Counted from the stretch's first letter, positions 12,101-49,398 are shown. The stretch: DNA of 64,000 nt from Owenia fusiformis (GCA_903813345.2 CAIIXF020000005.1:23627375-23691374); one strand, 5' to 3'. Translations and numbers: made by a program. Notes: generated by a model not told the origin, from the sequence alone.

Positions 12101-14598
12101 CATCGTATCTTCGATAAGAAATATAGTACTGGTATTGAAGCAGGCGATGATGAGAATAATAACAGGGCTACGAAAAATGAGACATGACATGGACATAGGA
12201 CATGGTTGAAATAACTCATCAGTCCCGGGTCAACATCGCAGGATTCGTCCGGTGGTCCAGCGCTTAGAAAAAACACTGATTTTAAGTTTTTTGATTGGGT
12301 AAGTTCTACATCATTATGAATGCAAAATATTGTAGGGTTAATAGGATGATTATTATTACAGCTGTTAGGCTTTTAACTTAAAACATCAATTCTACGATCA
12401 TTTAATCATTTCCTTATTTTATTATTGGATCCAAACTACTAAATTGTGCATTTATCAAATTCTATATCTAAAAGGTCATCATGACCCCATGCTTTTCTCA
12501 ATCCAATATATCCCTGGTTAGACCTGTGAAATCTGGGCACTGTGCTATTCAGACTTGTCACAAATAACTTGAGAGACCTGCATGATAATAAATCTTGATG
12601 CTTATTGTCAATCATGTGACTGAACTTAAAGTCTATTAGCACACTTTAACCTTCGACACCTTAAGCTTTTAGACATGTGAGATTGGCAACTTCTATAAAT
12701 ATATTTTACAAAATGCTTAAGATTATCTGCTAATAAATTTATCACAATATACATTGCAACTCTCTATTCTTTGTAAATTTTCATGTATTTTCTCAAGAGT
12801 TTTACCACAAATAATGTGACATGAATATCAAATTAGACTCACTTTGGACTAGGTCAAAGCTCTCAGACTATGGTTTAGGTCTTAACACAGAACTCAAGCA
12901 GAGAGCTGAAGTCTAAAAGCCTAACATATGTACAAAAATATGTGAATACTGCTAGGACTTGTCAAGGCCCTCATATTCAGAGGGCTTTTGATAACGTGGA
13001 ACAACAAGAGTCAATTTGTATGTTATGAATGATGCTGAAAAATGTTCGTATTTTAAGATATTCACTTGAAAAAAGTGTTTGATATACCCAGATTTTACTG
13101 TACATGTACATACATACAATGTATGTACGTAATTATTATATTATATCAATTAGCACATATAAGTAAAATCTAAACGACATGTGACATGTGTAAGTGCTAG
13201 ATATCTCAGGTGATCAATATTTGATTTATCAAAAGCAAAACAAGTCAGAAATATATGGTTACATCAGAAATAAAAGATATATATTTGAGCCTGAATATTA
13301 AGACAAGAAATTAATCCATTTACTGCATAGGATTTAAAAACCACAATTTTGACAAAAAAACTTAACAAATACATTGTAACACCTTTGTGAAAAAAGATTA
13401 TAACCAAGATGTTATCTTACATTAAACTTCTTAGCCATGCAGTGTTTGAACAAAATGGTGTAATCAATTAAAAAACCTTGTCATCAGATTAGTATTAAAA
13501 AATATGTAAGATACTACAATCTGTAATGAATTATGAAAACCGTACATTTTTGTACTTACATGCTTCAAGTAGCCCTTTTAACTGGGGGCATTCTTTTTTC
13601 TTCTCTGCTTGAGTTATGACATTTGGGGGAAATTGTCTGCCTTGGAACCCAAGATTTTGCTGCAAAGCTTGTTGGGCTAGTAGTGTGCGTTTTAAATCAG
13701 CTAGACGTTGCTGGCGTTCTTTTTCCTCCTGCTGGGCATTGATTGTATCTTCAGCTAGTTTATCATCGCTCAGGATTTTTCTAGAATTCATTTCATAATT
13801 GTCTTTTTAAGGAGTATTAACAATTATGATTTTGATAATGATATACTGACTGAATGCCTAAATTATAAACATATAATACATGTAATTAATTTTATGAGCA
13901 AAAGTTATGTCTGACAATACTTCGATTAAAATAATGCACTTGGAATTAGTTCATCCTAAAATTAATAATCATATCACAGCATACCTGATATTTTTCCTTT
14001 CATAATTCTTTTTACTTTTCTTCTTCTTTTTGTCTTCTTTTCCTTTTTTACTGGCTGTCCTTTTTCTTTTAGCTGGTGGCTGTTCTTCACTCTCCTGAGA
14101 CACTGGGGAAACATCTGTATCATCTTCATCAATGTCATCTTCCTCTTCATCATCATCATCATCATTTGCATCTTTATCACTCTCACCTTCAGTTGATGGG
14201 GATATATCATGTGGTTTAGCCACTGTTGGCAATTTTGTCACTTTTGAAGTGTTTTTATTTAGTATTCCTTCAACTTCTCGATCAACCTCTGAGTCACTTG
14301 TACATCTGCTAGAAGAAATCTTATTACACTCTCTTTCAGCAAACATTGTCGTTTCTTCGTCAGAATTATCCACTGTTTTGGGAATTGCACATAAAGGATT
14401 TGGATTAATTTCCTGAGGTAACGCTGAATCATTCAGCAAAGAATCAAGTTTGCTTATTGATGGTTTCGTTGCTATGATGTTTGAATCTAGGTGGTTTTGT
14501 AAGAGACTAGTATTATTCCCTGACTGAGGTATGACTAGTTCTCTATTTCCATTGATTTTACTATCATAGTTGCTACTTGCTGATCCATGTCCAGCCAT
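3132..14598 (-). CDS. RAD54L2: RAD54L2/ARIP4-like SNF2 helicase (3' end outside window)
   Basis: Nuclear SNF2-family ATPase; the vertebrate homologue is the androgen-receptor interacting protein ARIP4. Coding exons in transcript order: 14598-13985, 13780-13560, 9816-9784, 9332-9094, 8664-8157, 8000-7886, 7559-7332, 5847-5679, 5414-5181, 4911-4793, 3643-3546, 3231-3132. All junctions are GT-AG and phase-consistent, giving 892 complete codons. The N-terminus is acidic and Ser/Lys-rich. A conserved block ending ARAVKPHQ-like (here SRAVKPHQ) leads into [11 protein letters not shown]. Motif I is MGLGKT (exon 5), motif II is DEGH (exon 6) and motif III is LTGYPLQNN (exon 7). The helicase C-lobe begins with LLFSQSL and FRLDGST. 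The last exon ends at LFLLSTR, so motifs V-VI (family continuation AGCLGVNL...) must lie left of base 1; I saw no further exon in 1-3131. Start chosen at the first in-frame ATG, just inside exon 13985-14600. Family assignment is very secure. Confidence 0.93.
4956..5133. mobile_element. MITE, copy 1 of the CAGTAAAACCTGT family
   Basis: Starts CAGTAAAACATGTAA and ends in the inverted form ...CGTTTTACTG. The interior repeats gtggaacacc. Copies 2 and 3 are at 40290 and 61955. It lies in a RAD54L2 intron. Confidence 0.6.
6102..7275. mobile_element. Complete non-autonomous hAT element with 8-bp duplication
   Basis: Terminal inverted repeats TAGGGGTCAAACGGTT (from 6110) and AACCGTTTGACCCCTA (to 7267) are exact complements. 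The octamer GTTTTTAG flanks both ends (6102-6109 and 7268-7275). Subterminal regions are rich in cggttcggt / accgcggt motifs. No transposase frame is present in its 1158 bp. It lies in a RAD54L2 intron. The 8-bp duplication plus these ends assign it to hAT. Confidence 0.9.
6474..6523. repeat. Near-perfect 50-bp palindrome inside the hAT element
   Basis: Arms gaatacaccaagtaaagag and ctctttacttggtgtattc meet without a spacer at the centre agatct. Confidence 0.85.
9016..9082. repeat. Three copies of gctaaatcattttccac
   Basis: Copies at about 9016, 9046 and 9066, ending about 10 bp from the donor of the RAD54L2 exon at 9094. A small local duplication. Confidence 0.7.
9850..13540. other. Large RAD54L2 intron with no recognised gene
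   Basis: AT-rich intron between the 33-bp exon and the exon at 13560. The only clear structure is the inverted repeat at 11616-12189. All open frames here are short and lack family resemblance. Confidence 0.6.
11616..12189. repeat. Inverted repeat, two arms of about 80 bp
   Basis: Left arm tgtcatgtctcgtttttcgt... (11616-11697) recurs in reverse complement at 12107-12189 with only a few changes, about 410 bp apart. No target duplication was seen, so its transposon class is open. Confidence 0.75.
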
Positions 14599-14739
14599 AC
14601 CTGGAAGTTAAATAAGCAAATACTATAACAACAAGTCACCTCAACCTTTTGAGTAATATTGCATTTGACAGTCAGTCCCTGAATCTCAAAGTAACATAAA
14701 ACGTATAAGTCATGACTTGTCATGGTTTATGGTATCTTT

Positions 14740-14810
14740 AATTGGTAATATCTAGCTTTGTGGAACTTAAGTATGAATAATATCTAGCTTTGTGGAACTT
14801 AAGTATGAAT
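14740..14810. repeat. Direct duplication of a 32-bp segment
   Basis: aatatctagctttgtggaac followed by ttaagtatgaat occurs twice back to back, upstream of the first RAD54L2 coding exon. Confidence 0.8.
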
Positions 14811-15383
14811 ATGAAACACATATTCTCTGTAATTGGCTAAAATGAACCAAGAATCAAAAAACAAAATTGAGGAAATTCCCAGAGGAGCCCCCTGAATTAA
14901 AAGAATTTTTTCCCCAATTATTTTCATCATTTTCGCTGGAAACTGTTATTTTGCCATCTTGATTTATTTGAAAATTCAATTATTTCAGATATACGTATTA
15001 TTCTTGGTCATTCCTCAATATTTCTTGAACTTCATATTCAGGGGCTTGTTTTTGTACCGTTTGTAGTTACTAATGTTCGTAAGCCCATTGTTTAATTTGC
15101 GAATTTCATAAAGTTGCATCTTCATAAGATTCTTACAGTTACAAATGATTCGTAAAATTATGAAAATAGTGACATCATGCTTGCTTTCGTTCGTAGATTT
15201 AATAGCACCTATGACATTTTCGTAACTTTGCAAACGGCTTCTTATCTATTCATTTATATTACGATTTTGTGATGTTTCATGATTCTAAATCAGAGAACAC
15301 AAAGGGCAACACCATGATCAACTTATTATCAACCTATTTCTATGTCTGTTTTAGTATTTTTCATGGAATCTTTTTATTAAGTT

Positions 15384-15498
15384 ATTCTATATTGGAAATA
15401 TAAAAGCATTGGTGTAATGTACTAACCAATTCTGCCTTCGTGCATTATGTAGATGGGTTAGTACATACACTCATGCTTTTATATTTCCAATATAGAAT
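15384..15498. repeat. 115-bp hairpin (MITE-like)
   Basis: Arms of about 45 bp, attctatattggaaatataa... against ...ttatatttccaatatagaat, with a loop of about 25 bp. No clear target duplication. Confidence 0.75.
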
Positions 15499-16265
15499 GA
15501 TACATGATTTTTTATTTCTTAAATAAAATGTAAACATAAACAAACTTTGAAATGATTACAGTTTGGAGTAGTTAATTTCTATCACCATTTCCAAACCATG
15601 GTGGTTTGAAAGCTCATGCCATACTGTAGTTTCCAGTACTGTTTAGATACATATCCCCTAAAAGCGTAGATTCTACATTTTGTTTATTCTTATCCATTGA
15701 TGTATAGCCTCTTGAAAATTCTCTAATTTTGAACATGGGAAATCCTTCCTTCAGTAAATCCCCGACTCAATTATCCATGGTCAAAACTGTACATAAAATG
15801 CATGCTAGGTTCTCCATCTTATGCTATTCCTCGACATTACCTTCCAAGCTCGACGGTAAGGCTAATATTAGGTTTTTTATATAAACAGAACTTACCAAAG
15901 ATATAGATATTATCGAAGATATGTGTGAAGTTCCCATTGTACAATATTATAAAATCTGGTTCATGATCACAACCACAAGTAGGCCTGTAGCAGCTAATAT
16001 ATGCTTCGGATTGAAGTTTGATGGAGTTTGTTTACTGTCACTCTAATAATTCATGGTTATATAACCAAGAAATTAATACTTTGTAGTCCTTTTATAACAA
16101 ATAGCTTGATACATAACACTCCTACCTGATATATAATACTAGTTGTATAACTCTTAGTTAGTTACATAAACCATGATTTGGGTTTCAGAATCAGAGGTCA
16201 CAAAGAATGACCTACTTTATAAACAAAGGAAATCAGTGTAATAAAACTAAGATTGTAGAGTTACC

Positions 16266-16606
16266 TGCGAATTCAAACTGGTCCCGAGTAATCACTGTAT
16301 AGGAAAGCTTAAGTTAATGTCAACTAAGTACAAAGGATTCCCCAACTATGGAGTAAAATTGACTTCATTGGTAGGTTTTGGTTTTGATTTTTTTGTTGAA
16401 ATTTTGATGACGTCATTTCCGGGAAATTTCAGATTTATTTTAGATTTATTCCCTAAATCTTGAGTTTTTTCAAATTTCAAATACCTAAATATCTTTTTGT
16501 TCAACTGAATTGAAATATGAAGCTTTGTTATTGGGCATAGACTAATTATAAAAGATATATCATTTACACGAGATTTAGTACGAGATTTCAAAAATTCCAA
16601 ACAAAA
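16266..16606 (+). promoter_or_regulatory. Putative IFT122 promoter with CRE and palindromic TTCCGGGAA
   Basis: The 340 bp before the IFT122 start codon contain a perfect cAMP-response palindrome TGACGTCA at 16408-16415. It is followed two bases later by TTCCGGGAA at 16417-16425, which fits an ETS or STAT-type site. I did not find a convincing X-box (RFX site), although many ciliary genes have one. A potential minus-strand donor at 16265 would make this a compact divergent promoter shared with RAD54L2. Sites are seen directly; function is inferred. Confidence 0.4.
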
Positions 16607-41037
<24,431 letters not shown>

Positions 41038-41299
41038 AGAAGTTGAATACGCCCCATAAGTTTATGAACATAATGGACATTCAAATGTGGCTTTTGACTT
41101 TGGGGTTATTAACATTCAATGATCTGACCAGAATAGATCAGGAATGAATAGAAGGATTTTCAAATTAAACTCTTCTCACTGAAGTTTAGTAGAAGACGAT
41201 CATATCAAATTGACAACTAAATCTACATGCTGATTCTCATTATACATCACCATCCAACTGAAAGTGATCTCATACTGATGTACAGGGAGAGAAAAAGAA

Positions 41300-41305
41300 A
41301 TTAAA
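41300..41305 (+). promoter_or_regulatory. Candidate IFT122 polyadenylation signal ATTAAA
   Basis: The common variant ATTAAA lies 263 bp after the IFT122 stop, followed by a T-rich stretch. Other A-rich signals occur further on, so this is tentative. Confidence 0.3.
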
Positions 41306-41492
41306 AGGTTAACATTTATTGCTTTGCTTCATTCTAGTCATAGCAATTATGTCACTTTAGATATAATCCTATGACACTGATCCGTCCACATTGAATTTTT
41401 ATTGTACAAAGATCTTAAAAGAGCATTTGCTTGAAAACTTCTGATGCACCGTGTATATTTTATGTATGTATATGCTGTTGTATATTTAGAGG

Positions 41493-41602
41493 TTATGTCA
41501 CTATGACGTGAAATATGCCTGAGTTCTCCCAATATAGGCCGACCTTGGGAGGCTCTATATTTGGGCAAGAACGAAGGCATATTTCACGTCATAGTGACAT
41601 AA
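41493..41602. repeat. 110-bp hairpin (MITE-like)
   Basis: ttatgtcactatgacgtgaa at one end and ttcacgtcatagtgacataa at the other are exact complements. The arms extend to about 45 bp around a short loop. Contains TGACGT cores at both ends. Confidence 0.85.
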
Positions 41603-42639
41603 CTGATGTATTACATGCCTTTGTTCCCATGGTTACTTTGTATCAATGACGTGACGTCATGATATTATCATGGTTATTAAAGAAATCTAATATCAAAACG
41701 AGGTAAGCGGGCTATATCGGGGTAATCGGGCAATATCGGTGGATATAGCTCGCTAACTTTCCCATTGACTTCCATACAAATGCTTCGCTAGGTATGTAAT
41801 ACAATATGTTATGCTTGTATACAAAAGTTTGTACCTAAAGATACTATAGTATTATTTTATTTATTTATGTTTTATGTAAAAAAAACTCCTGTAATATATG
41901 TAAATATAAATCATTCTCCATAAATTTTGACAGCTCAATTGACCATAAAATTTGCACACCAATTATTTAAATTTTACATTATTATCTGATTCAAATGAAT
42001 TTACTTGAAGACACATTTTGACATAAATAGTGAACTGGATAGGGATGTATTGTTTTTGCCCTGATTTTGAAACACGACTAAGCCCATGGTATGTGTTGGA
42101 AAAGAATGTGTTTTTACATTGAATATGTGCTTTTTGATGGGGAACTTAAATAAAGATTTTAGGAAAATGTGGTCAGATGTCTTAAAAAATACAACAAGCA
42201 TGCTATATTTCATTTTTATCTAAAGACTCACTGTTTCATAATTTTATAAATGTTCCACCAAACATTCATTGAAACACCATTCCATTTCCAAGGGCTTAAT
42301 CATGTTGATCACATCCTGACTGGATATCAAAAGTCTAATGATTTACTCGCTTTCCTCTGAATCTACAAGTATTTGGTGTAAAAATATGAACTCTAATAAT
42401 CATCATCCCTAATTAAAGAATGAGTTCTTAAGTTGGCCCAGAATCTTATGCCTGCTGTCCTTCAGTCAATCTGAGATTTATGATTATATTTACTGCATAA
42501 CTTTAGATTGTTATGTGGTTCAAATGAATGTGTAGGTACTGTATAGTTTTTGTTAATCTACAAAGCTCTTTGATGTCCAAGAAATAATAAAAACATGTCA
42601 GGACTTTACCACTGTTATTTTTATTTTGTACTTTTATTA

Positions 42640-42790
42640 TGTCCCCACCACCTAACGTGGGGCCATATTTTCAGTCTAGGTGTGTATGTCTGTCAACAGT
42701 TTTCACTAAAACTGTTAGTTTTAAGTTCATACAGATTCTGTAAAAAAGGTTTTGACTCCCATACCTATTTCCTGTCGGTTATTTTGAAGT
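42640..42790 (-). repeat. Dispersed repeat end matching 1500-1640 in reverse
   Basis: tatgtccccaccacctaacg, then tggggccatattttcagtct and gtctgtcaacagttttcac, is the reverse complement type of the element ending at 1627. Confidence 0.7.
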
Positions 42791-45700
42791 CAAATACTGT
42801 ATATTTTTGTATAAAGGTCTACAAATGATTAGTCTTTGAGCATTCTGGGTATTTTACGTGGCCATTTGAGACTAACCATGACAAAAAACTGGTTTGTAAT
42901 GTGTTGTCTAACCTGTTCTTGCCAAACCATTCGACAGATCATATTGAAATTTTATGTTGTTTTTGGATACTGTAAATTGCTTTAATTTGACATTTCAAAA
43001 GACCAATCATTTGTACATAATACATGCAATCTTTTCTTGAAAACTTGGGTTGCAGTTTTGCCCAAGGACATTGATCCTCTAAGAATATAAGGGCTTGGAT
43101 CAATATTTCAGTGTTTGTCAAAAAACATAATTTTAATAACACTAGGGGGGGGGGGGGGGTAAACGCTATTTAATTAGGTGACAGACATTGATTTTTAGCT
43201 TCCTAATGTTTCATCTTCTGCAATTTCTGGTTTGACAGGCATGGTATGATCATTAAATATACTCAATGGATATGTATAAAAAGAATTTATATGTGTTGTG
43301 TTATAGCACTATTAGATATTGTATGCTGTGGGGTTGTACTTGAACTCTGCATGCAAATCAACATTTTGACTCGTTGTACAACTACGTGTACGCATGAATC
43401 AACATTTTGATATTCATTAGAAGGGGAGGGGGGGACATTCGACCCCAATAAATTAATTACATTTTTAACAGACATTGAAATATTGACCCAGGCCCTAACA
43501 AATGTAAATACAAATGCAGCTATTATAATTTCTTTAATTTAAACCATTAAGTGTGTGTTTGTAAATATGCAACACTGCAAAATGCCAACACATAACAAGA
43601 TCCAGTTTATCATGATTTCATGGATGTAAACATTGTCCATGATTAATATTATGATAATGATATGATTATCAGTTATTTAGTGCATGCTGCAAGCAGCCGA
43701 CAGCCAATCAATATTATAGTATCAGCTTTGGATCTGCTTCTTCAATTTCCAATACTGTACGCATACTGGATTTTACAATTGAAGAGCCATACTGGATATG
43801 CAATATCTAGCTGAATGTAGCATATTAGTACGTTTATCCATGATTCATCACCATTGAAGAGGTCCATTCGACACTATGTTTATAGTAGTATTCTCTGAAG
43901 ATGTCATTCACAGCAACAACAGAATATATTAGGAACATTATTGTTGATTATATAACCATCGTTAAGGATCACTTTTTGATGAACAATCGGAGGAGTTGAG
44001 CATTTGGAGGAAGAAATGGAAACTTGATGAGCAGCCACATGTATTCAGAAGCACCTTTTATATCTAGAGATGTACTTGTCGTAAGGCATTTGGAATCTTC
44101 ATTGGTATGTATATGACCCATGCAGAATGCTAAATTATAGATTACTCTATAAAATGACATCAAGCTATTATGGTGTACCTGTCAACGATATGATATTATG
44201 TTGATGGAAGTAAATTTTTAACCCCGAGGCAATTTCTCAGAATATTTTCCTTTATCCATACCAATGAACCTCATTCATTCAAGCAAAATGAAGAACTTTC
44301 AGACAGTATATTTTCATCTCCATGCTTACAACTGCAACCCAAAATAATTGTCCCTCAATAACCGCAATTTTCAGAAACTGGTATGGTCCCTGAACTATTT
44401 AATAATCTGCCCATTTTACATCACTGTTAGTCACAAAGATGTGCAAGAAACAATTCAATACATTGCAGTAATCAGAGGCACAAATCAATCTTTGCCTATA
44501 ACCCTAAGTTGAAAATTGAAGGGGTGTGTAAATACATACAAAGACATTTTGACACCCATGCAGTAAGTCATACTGTAGGTTGAAGGGTTTTAGTATATTG
44601 TACACATTAAAACATTTATACATATGTTATACTTTAATGCTTTTTCAATACAATAATGATATTACTTGATCAGCATTATCTTTAGCAAGAGTACTTTTGA
44701 CAATTTGAAGGTCAACCTTATTATATTTAAAATGGGTTTGTGTTCAATTTGAAGCAAATTGAAAATTGACCTTGATTCGAAATTTGACCTTCAATTTTTT
44801 AATAAACAATTGCTAATATGTATAAGACATTTATTGAGTGTACATGTATATTCAGAATTTCAGTAAAAAATACTCAGAAAAATCAATTTTTTACCTTTCT
44901 GAAATGTCAAATCCCAAATCTGCGATCTTGGCAATTTGTAGATGATAAAAAAATTTGTCAGACTGAAGCAAGTTGAAAAATAACCTATTTTTAGCATTTT
45001 TATGTCAAATATCACAAAAACTGTAAACATAGGGCATCCTAATAAGGCAGCTGGGTGGAAAGAATACAATGAGTGATCCATTATTACTTGAGCCATCTTA
45101 ACTAATCAATAAACTAAGATTGATGGAGCATTATAAATTGTAGTTTGCTGCTAACAAAATGACAACATTACATATAATCAATGTAATATAAGAGATTTTA
45201 TAAGAATATCCCCACTGAATAAAATATGAAACTCTTTTGTTACCATGGATAGATAAGCTAAACACAAAACTGAATATACTAGTTTATTCCATAATACTAG
45301 CTTCAATAACTGAATGGCATTACTTCATAAATTAAAGATGACACGCAACAAAACATTTTTTCTATTTGTGCCGACAGTACTGTATATCGATTCATGACTA
45401 GCTATTCATGACAGATTAGGAATTAAAGTGTTTTGTAAAACAGCCTTCATTGTACATTTAATTAACTTAAGCATCATAAACTGACAAACCATATCATTAG
45501 TTTGTATCAAGAAATAAGAGTATTTTTTTATTTTGTTGCAGGAAGCTTGAAAGTGCGTCATACGACAGGTTATTAGCTAAAGTCTCTATTTGAGAATCTA
45601 CATCTAACGGATTACATCCATATATCATTAATTAATGTCGCCTAAGGACCCTAGCAGAGGTGGTACGTGACAGTGAAACTACTAGAAGCCAATAATCAAA

Positions 45701-45969
45701 CATATTTCCTGTGTTGAGTGTAGCAAGGAAACATTAAACATTAAAAAGAAAGAAAAGAAACATAAAATATCAATACCTGAGTTAGCAAACGCGATATCCA
45801 ATCACTGAATGAGATACTAGTATACTTACACAGAAAAGTGGTATTCAGCTAGACTATAGAGAATAAAAGTCACATCTAACCCTGGCCCTATGAGGTGTCA
45901 ATCTACATGAGTAACATACACCTTAAGTATCGACTATTTATTCTTGTTCGGCTTCTACGATTAAGAGGC

Positions 45970-47223
45970 ATGGCTGCTAAATCTGACATGTATGACTTGG
46001 CATTTTATGATGCTGTCGCTGACAATAATCTTGCCCTGTTGAAGACAATGGGAGAAGGTAGGAGTCACACACTTAATCGTGAGTTTAAGGTAGTATGGGA
46101 TTCTAACCATAAAGGGATGGTCCCAATACATCTTGCTACTTATCGGGGATATGAAGACATGGTAGAGTTTCTCATAGAGGCTGGGTGTGACGTGAATGTT
46201 ATTACGCCAAAAACACGACGTACACCAGTACATTATGCCGTGACTGGGAATAATTTGGCATGTCTGGAGATGCTACTAAATGCTGGTGCCGAGGTGAATA
46301 GATCTGATGCATTTGGAAACACAGCATGTCATTACGCTGCAGAGGATGGATCATGCGATATATTAGATTACCTAATTCTCAGGGCGGCCTGTATAGATAT
46401 CCCTGACATGACAAACAAGACGCCATTAATGAAAGCTGTTCAAACAGGACAAATACAATCTGTTAAGACACTTGTGAAGGCAAAATGTCACGTGAACGCT
46501 CGCAACATGAATGGTGACATAGCACTACATCTAGCATGTAGGCTAGCGGACATGGATATAATAACATACCTTATGATAGCAGGTAGTGATAAGAATTGTC
46601 AAAATGATAAAGGCAGAACACCTCTCATGGAAGCAATCAGTTACAGAAATAAAGATGTAGTCAGTAAAATGATTGATTATAACTGTGACCTGAATTTGAA
46701 AGAGTTCAAATCGGGCAACACAACTTTACATATTGCAATACGACACAAGTATCGAGAAATCACTAGCATATTACTGGCGACACCTGGTGTGAAAGTTCAA
46801 CCAAATGATTATGGAGAATTTCCAGCATTAGGACTCATCCTCTCGAATGACTTAGATATGCTCAAAATTCTCATACACAATAACTATGACTTTGACATGC
46901 CAGGTAAAATTTACATCACTGGCAATAGTGAATCACTTGCAACAATTGCAATGCAACGGTCTCATTATAACATGGTACAAATGATCTGTAGTTTAAATTG
47001 TGAAGTTCTGGCGCCAGATATTAGCATGCCTGACTATCTGAATGAATTTACTGAAGGAGTTCCCACTCTGCAACGTGCCTGCAGGAAGTCTATCAGAGGA
47101 CGCCTTGGGTATCGATTGATGCAGGGAGTGAAGGACCTCCCCCTTCCAACAAGGATAAAGGAGTACCTTATGGCTACAGAACTAACTGGTTTTGAGATAG
47201 AAACAATAGTAACACCATTATAA
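45970..47223 (+). CDS. ASB-like protein: ankyrin repeats plus C-terminal SOCS box
   Basis: An uninterrupted frame of 417 residues from the Met at 45970 (MAAKSDMYD). A longer frame opens at the ATG at 45907, but the stretch ending attaag just before 45970 could also be a splice acceptor, so the 5' end is uncertain. Roughly eight ankyrin repeats run through residues 45-350, with clear TPLMKA, TPLMEA, VPIHLA and LHLACR cores. The last 45 residues match a SOCS box: LQRACRKSIRGRLG, then LPLPTRIKEYL. Proteins of this architecture serve as substrate receptors of Elongin B/C-Cullin 5 ubiquitin ligases, the ankyrins choosing the substrate. I cannot say which vertebrate ASB is closest. The gene stands alone between IFT122 and HSPA14, and an AATAAA signal follows 306 bp after the stop. 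No in-frame stop or frameshift is seen. Confidence 0.85.
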   Translation: MAAKSDMYDLAFYDAVADNNLALLKTMGEGRSHTLNREFKVVWDSNHKGMVPIHLATYRGYEDMVEFLIEAGCDVNVITPKTRRTPVHYAVTGNNLACLEMLLNAGAEVNRSDAFGNTACHYAAEDGSCDILDYLILRAACIDIPDMTNKTPLMKAVQTGQIQSVKTLVKAKCHVNARNMNGDIALHLACRLADMDIITYLMIAGSDKNCQNDKGRTPLMEAISYRNKDVVSKMIDYNCDLNLKEFKSGNTTLHIAIRHKYREITSILLATPGVKVQPNDYGEFPALGLILSNDLDMLKILIHNNYDFDMPGKIYITGNSESLATIAMQRSHYNMVQMICSLNCEVLAPDISMPDYLNEFTEGVPTLQRACRKSIRGRLGYRLMQGVKDLPLPTRIKEYLMATELTGFEIETIVTPL

Positions 47224-49398
47224 ATAGCATAAATGTGGCTTATATTAAATATTGTGAATCTGTACTTAAGTAATAGTAATACAGTTGTAAATGGATTCAT
47301 ATTAACCCTTGAATACCCAAAATGAGGAATACTGTACTGCCACTTATATTCGACACTATTATATTAGAACTGTTGGAATTTCGTGGCTATTATATTTCAC
47401 GAATTTTCTAAAACTCACGAAGCACAAAATATAGTAGTGTATCATGCTGGAATTCATTTGATTGAGACAAGCTGAAACCATTTTTGACTGAGAATCCAAA
47501 AGACAGTACACAGTTTTATTATTCTTGGAATAAATATTAAGTCATTATACTTAATCGCAATCAAAAAATTATAAAGAATTATGTAAAAAGGGTATTGCCT
47601 GGTTTACCATTATTAGATGACTTCTGTAAGTGTAAGATGTACAGCAATGGGGGAATAAAGGTATTCTAATTTCTGATCCGATTGTGTTTTTTTAAATATA
47701 AACAATTAAGGCATTCACAGGACAGACTATAACCATCTTTTGGACAGAATATAACCATCTTTTAAAAAGTACAAAAGTTTAGAAAGTGAAAACTACCATA
47801 TGTGTAAGTTCCTAAGTTTATGGTAACCAATATTACCCTTTTAAGAAAATCTCAACATTCAGAGATGAATTTTACATTGATGGGACCATCTCAAGTTATC
47901 ACTATGTAAAAATTTCCAAGTATTTTATATCCCTATCATTCCTTGGCTTCAAAATGGCATAATGTACTCAATAATTCAATAACAAAATATAATATGTCTT
48001 GGTTGTTGATCAGAAGTTCAGAATTTTATTTGTTTTTAATAAAAGTTTATAAGCATATAACATTACAGTGTTGACAGTGTTTATTTACTATACAAATTTA
48101 TTAGTCACAGGAAATGCAAATAATTCTCTATTATTTCAACATTAGAAAATCTGACATATAAAGGTACAGTAACGACCTGAGACTAGAAAAACATCAACTC
48201 CACGGGGTAGCAAGTCCAAATCACTCATCATTTTGAACAATTCATTGATACAAATAGCCAGATAGTAGTAATCTGTGAACCAATATTTCAGTTATTGTCC
48301 AGACAAATGGACTGACGGAAGGCTTCTCTATATCCCTCACAGACTACATTCTGTGGAATAATAAGATGAGAGTGTTTTTCCAAGATTATTCAACAATAAT
48401 TTAGACATTTCTGTATCTTAATTTTTCATTACTTCAATAATTGATCAAATATATCAAATCATTTTTTCAGCATATAACATAATGCTTTCTATTCCTGGCT
48501 TTCATATCCAGTGAAACTTTAAAGACTGGATAAAAGAGTTTACATTTTGTGCTGATATCAAATGGAAACAATGAATGTAAAGGGTGCATCCAAACAAAAC
48601 CATAAATGTTCATATAACTTGGCATTAAGATTGAGGAGTTCACATAAACAGAATTAACATTGAACAGAATGGAAAGCTGCGGTAAATACTGATTCAATAA
48701 CAGAAGGGTGTCTTAATACAATTGTTTCCCCTAAATCTTTGTTTATTGGAAACATTAAAGTGTGATATGTTCCTAGGATACAACAATTTCAATTTTACAT
48801 CAGAAATATCACTGGCTATTATTTTACTCCATATCCCTAATAAGGTTCTACAAAAAACTAGTAAAAATCTATAAAGCCCTATAGAGATCAATGTGAAATT
48901 GACTCGAGTTGATTTGATTTCAGGATTTATCTGCTAATGATGAACCTTACATTTTGCATAAGAAGAGTACTATTGAGAAAATACTCCCATGAGAACATTG
49001 AATCAGGATTTCAGTATGAGATTAAAAAAACAGTTTACAAGATAATAACTGAGGAAAAATAACCACAATTGTCTTTAATGTTTTTCTCTCGATCATTTGA
49101 ATGAACTGTGTGATTTTCTGACATTTCTATACAACATGGAGTATTGGTTAAATACCCGTTTTCTTTGCTCATTTCAGTCCATTCCACTCTACTTTGTATT
49201 TCAAAACACGACTACGATGAATATTTTCTCAGGACGATAAAGCCAGCAGCAGGGGAAAAACTGGGAATAAATAACTTGTGTTTGCTAGTCAGGTCTAGAT
49301 GGCAACTAAGTCCTTGTATTCCTGACAGATGATTTTCTGGACTCAAGACGCAAATAAGCCACAAGTGATGATTTCTAAGACCTAATTGTCATGTGTCG
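47224..49398. other. Intergenic region between the ASB-like gene and HSPA14
   Basis: The two genes converge here. AT-rich, with no gene recognised. A repeat end lies at 48296-48356 (ggactgacggaaggcttctc, tatatccctcacag...gtggaataata), another member of the GACA family. Confidence 0.5.
47529..47534 (+). promoter_or_regulatory. Likely polyadenylation signal of the ASB-like gene
   Basis: AATAAA 306 bp past the stop codon on the coding strand. Confidence 0.45.

Larger units (their letters stand above)
41038..45906. other. Intergenic and 3' UTR region between IFT122 and the ASB-like gene
   Basis: No gene recognised in about 4.9 kb. Contains the hairpin at 41493, a repeat end at 42640 and a run of 16 G at about 43146. 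An acceptor-like attttgttgcag at 45530-45541 could start a non-coding 5' exon of the ASB-like gene, but nothing confirms it. Confidence 0.5.

Noticed and set aside
14132-14416. Plus-strand frame rich in Ser
   Set aside because: It is the antisense shadow of the acidic N-terminal exon of RAD54L2.
45530-45600. Acceptor-like site that could begin a 5' exon of the ASB-like gene
   Set aside because: No matching donor or upstream exon could be shown; noted only as a possibility in the intergenic entry.
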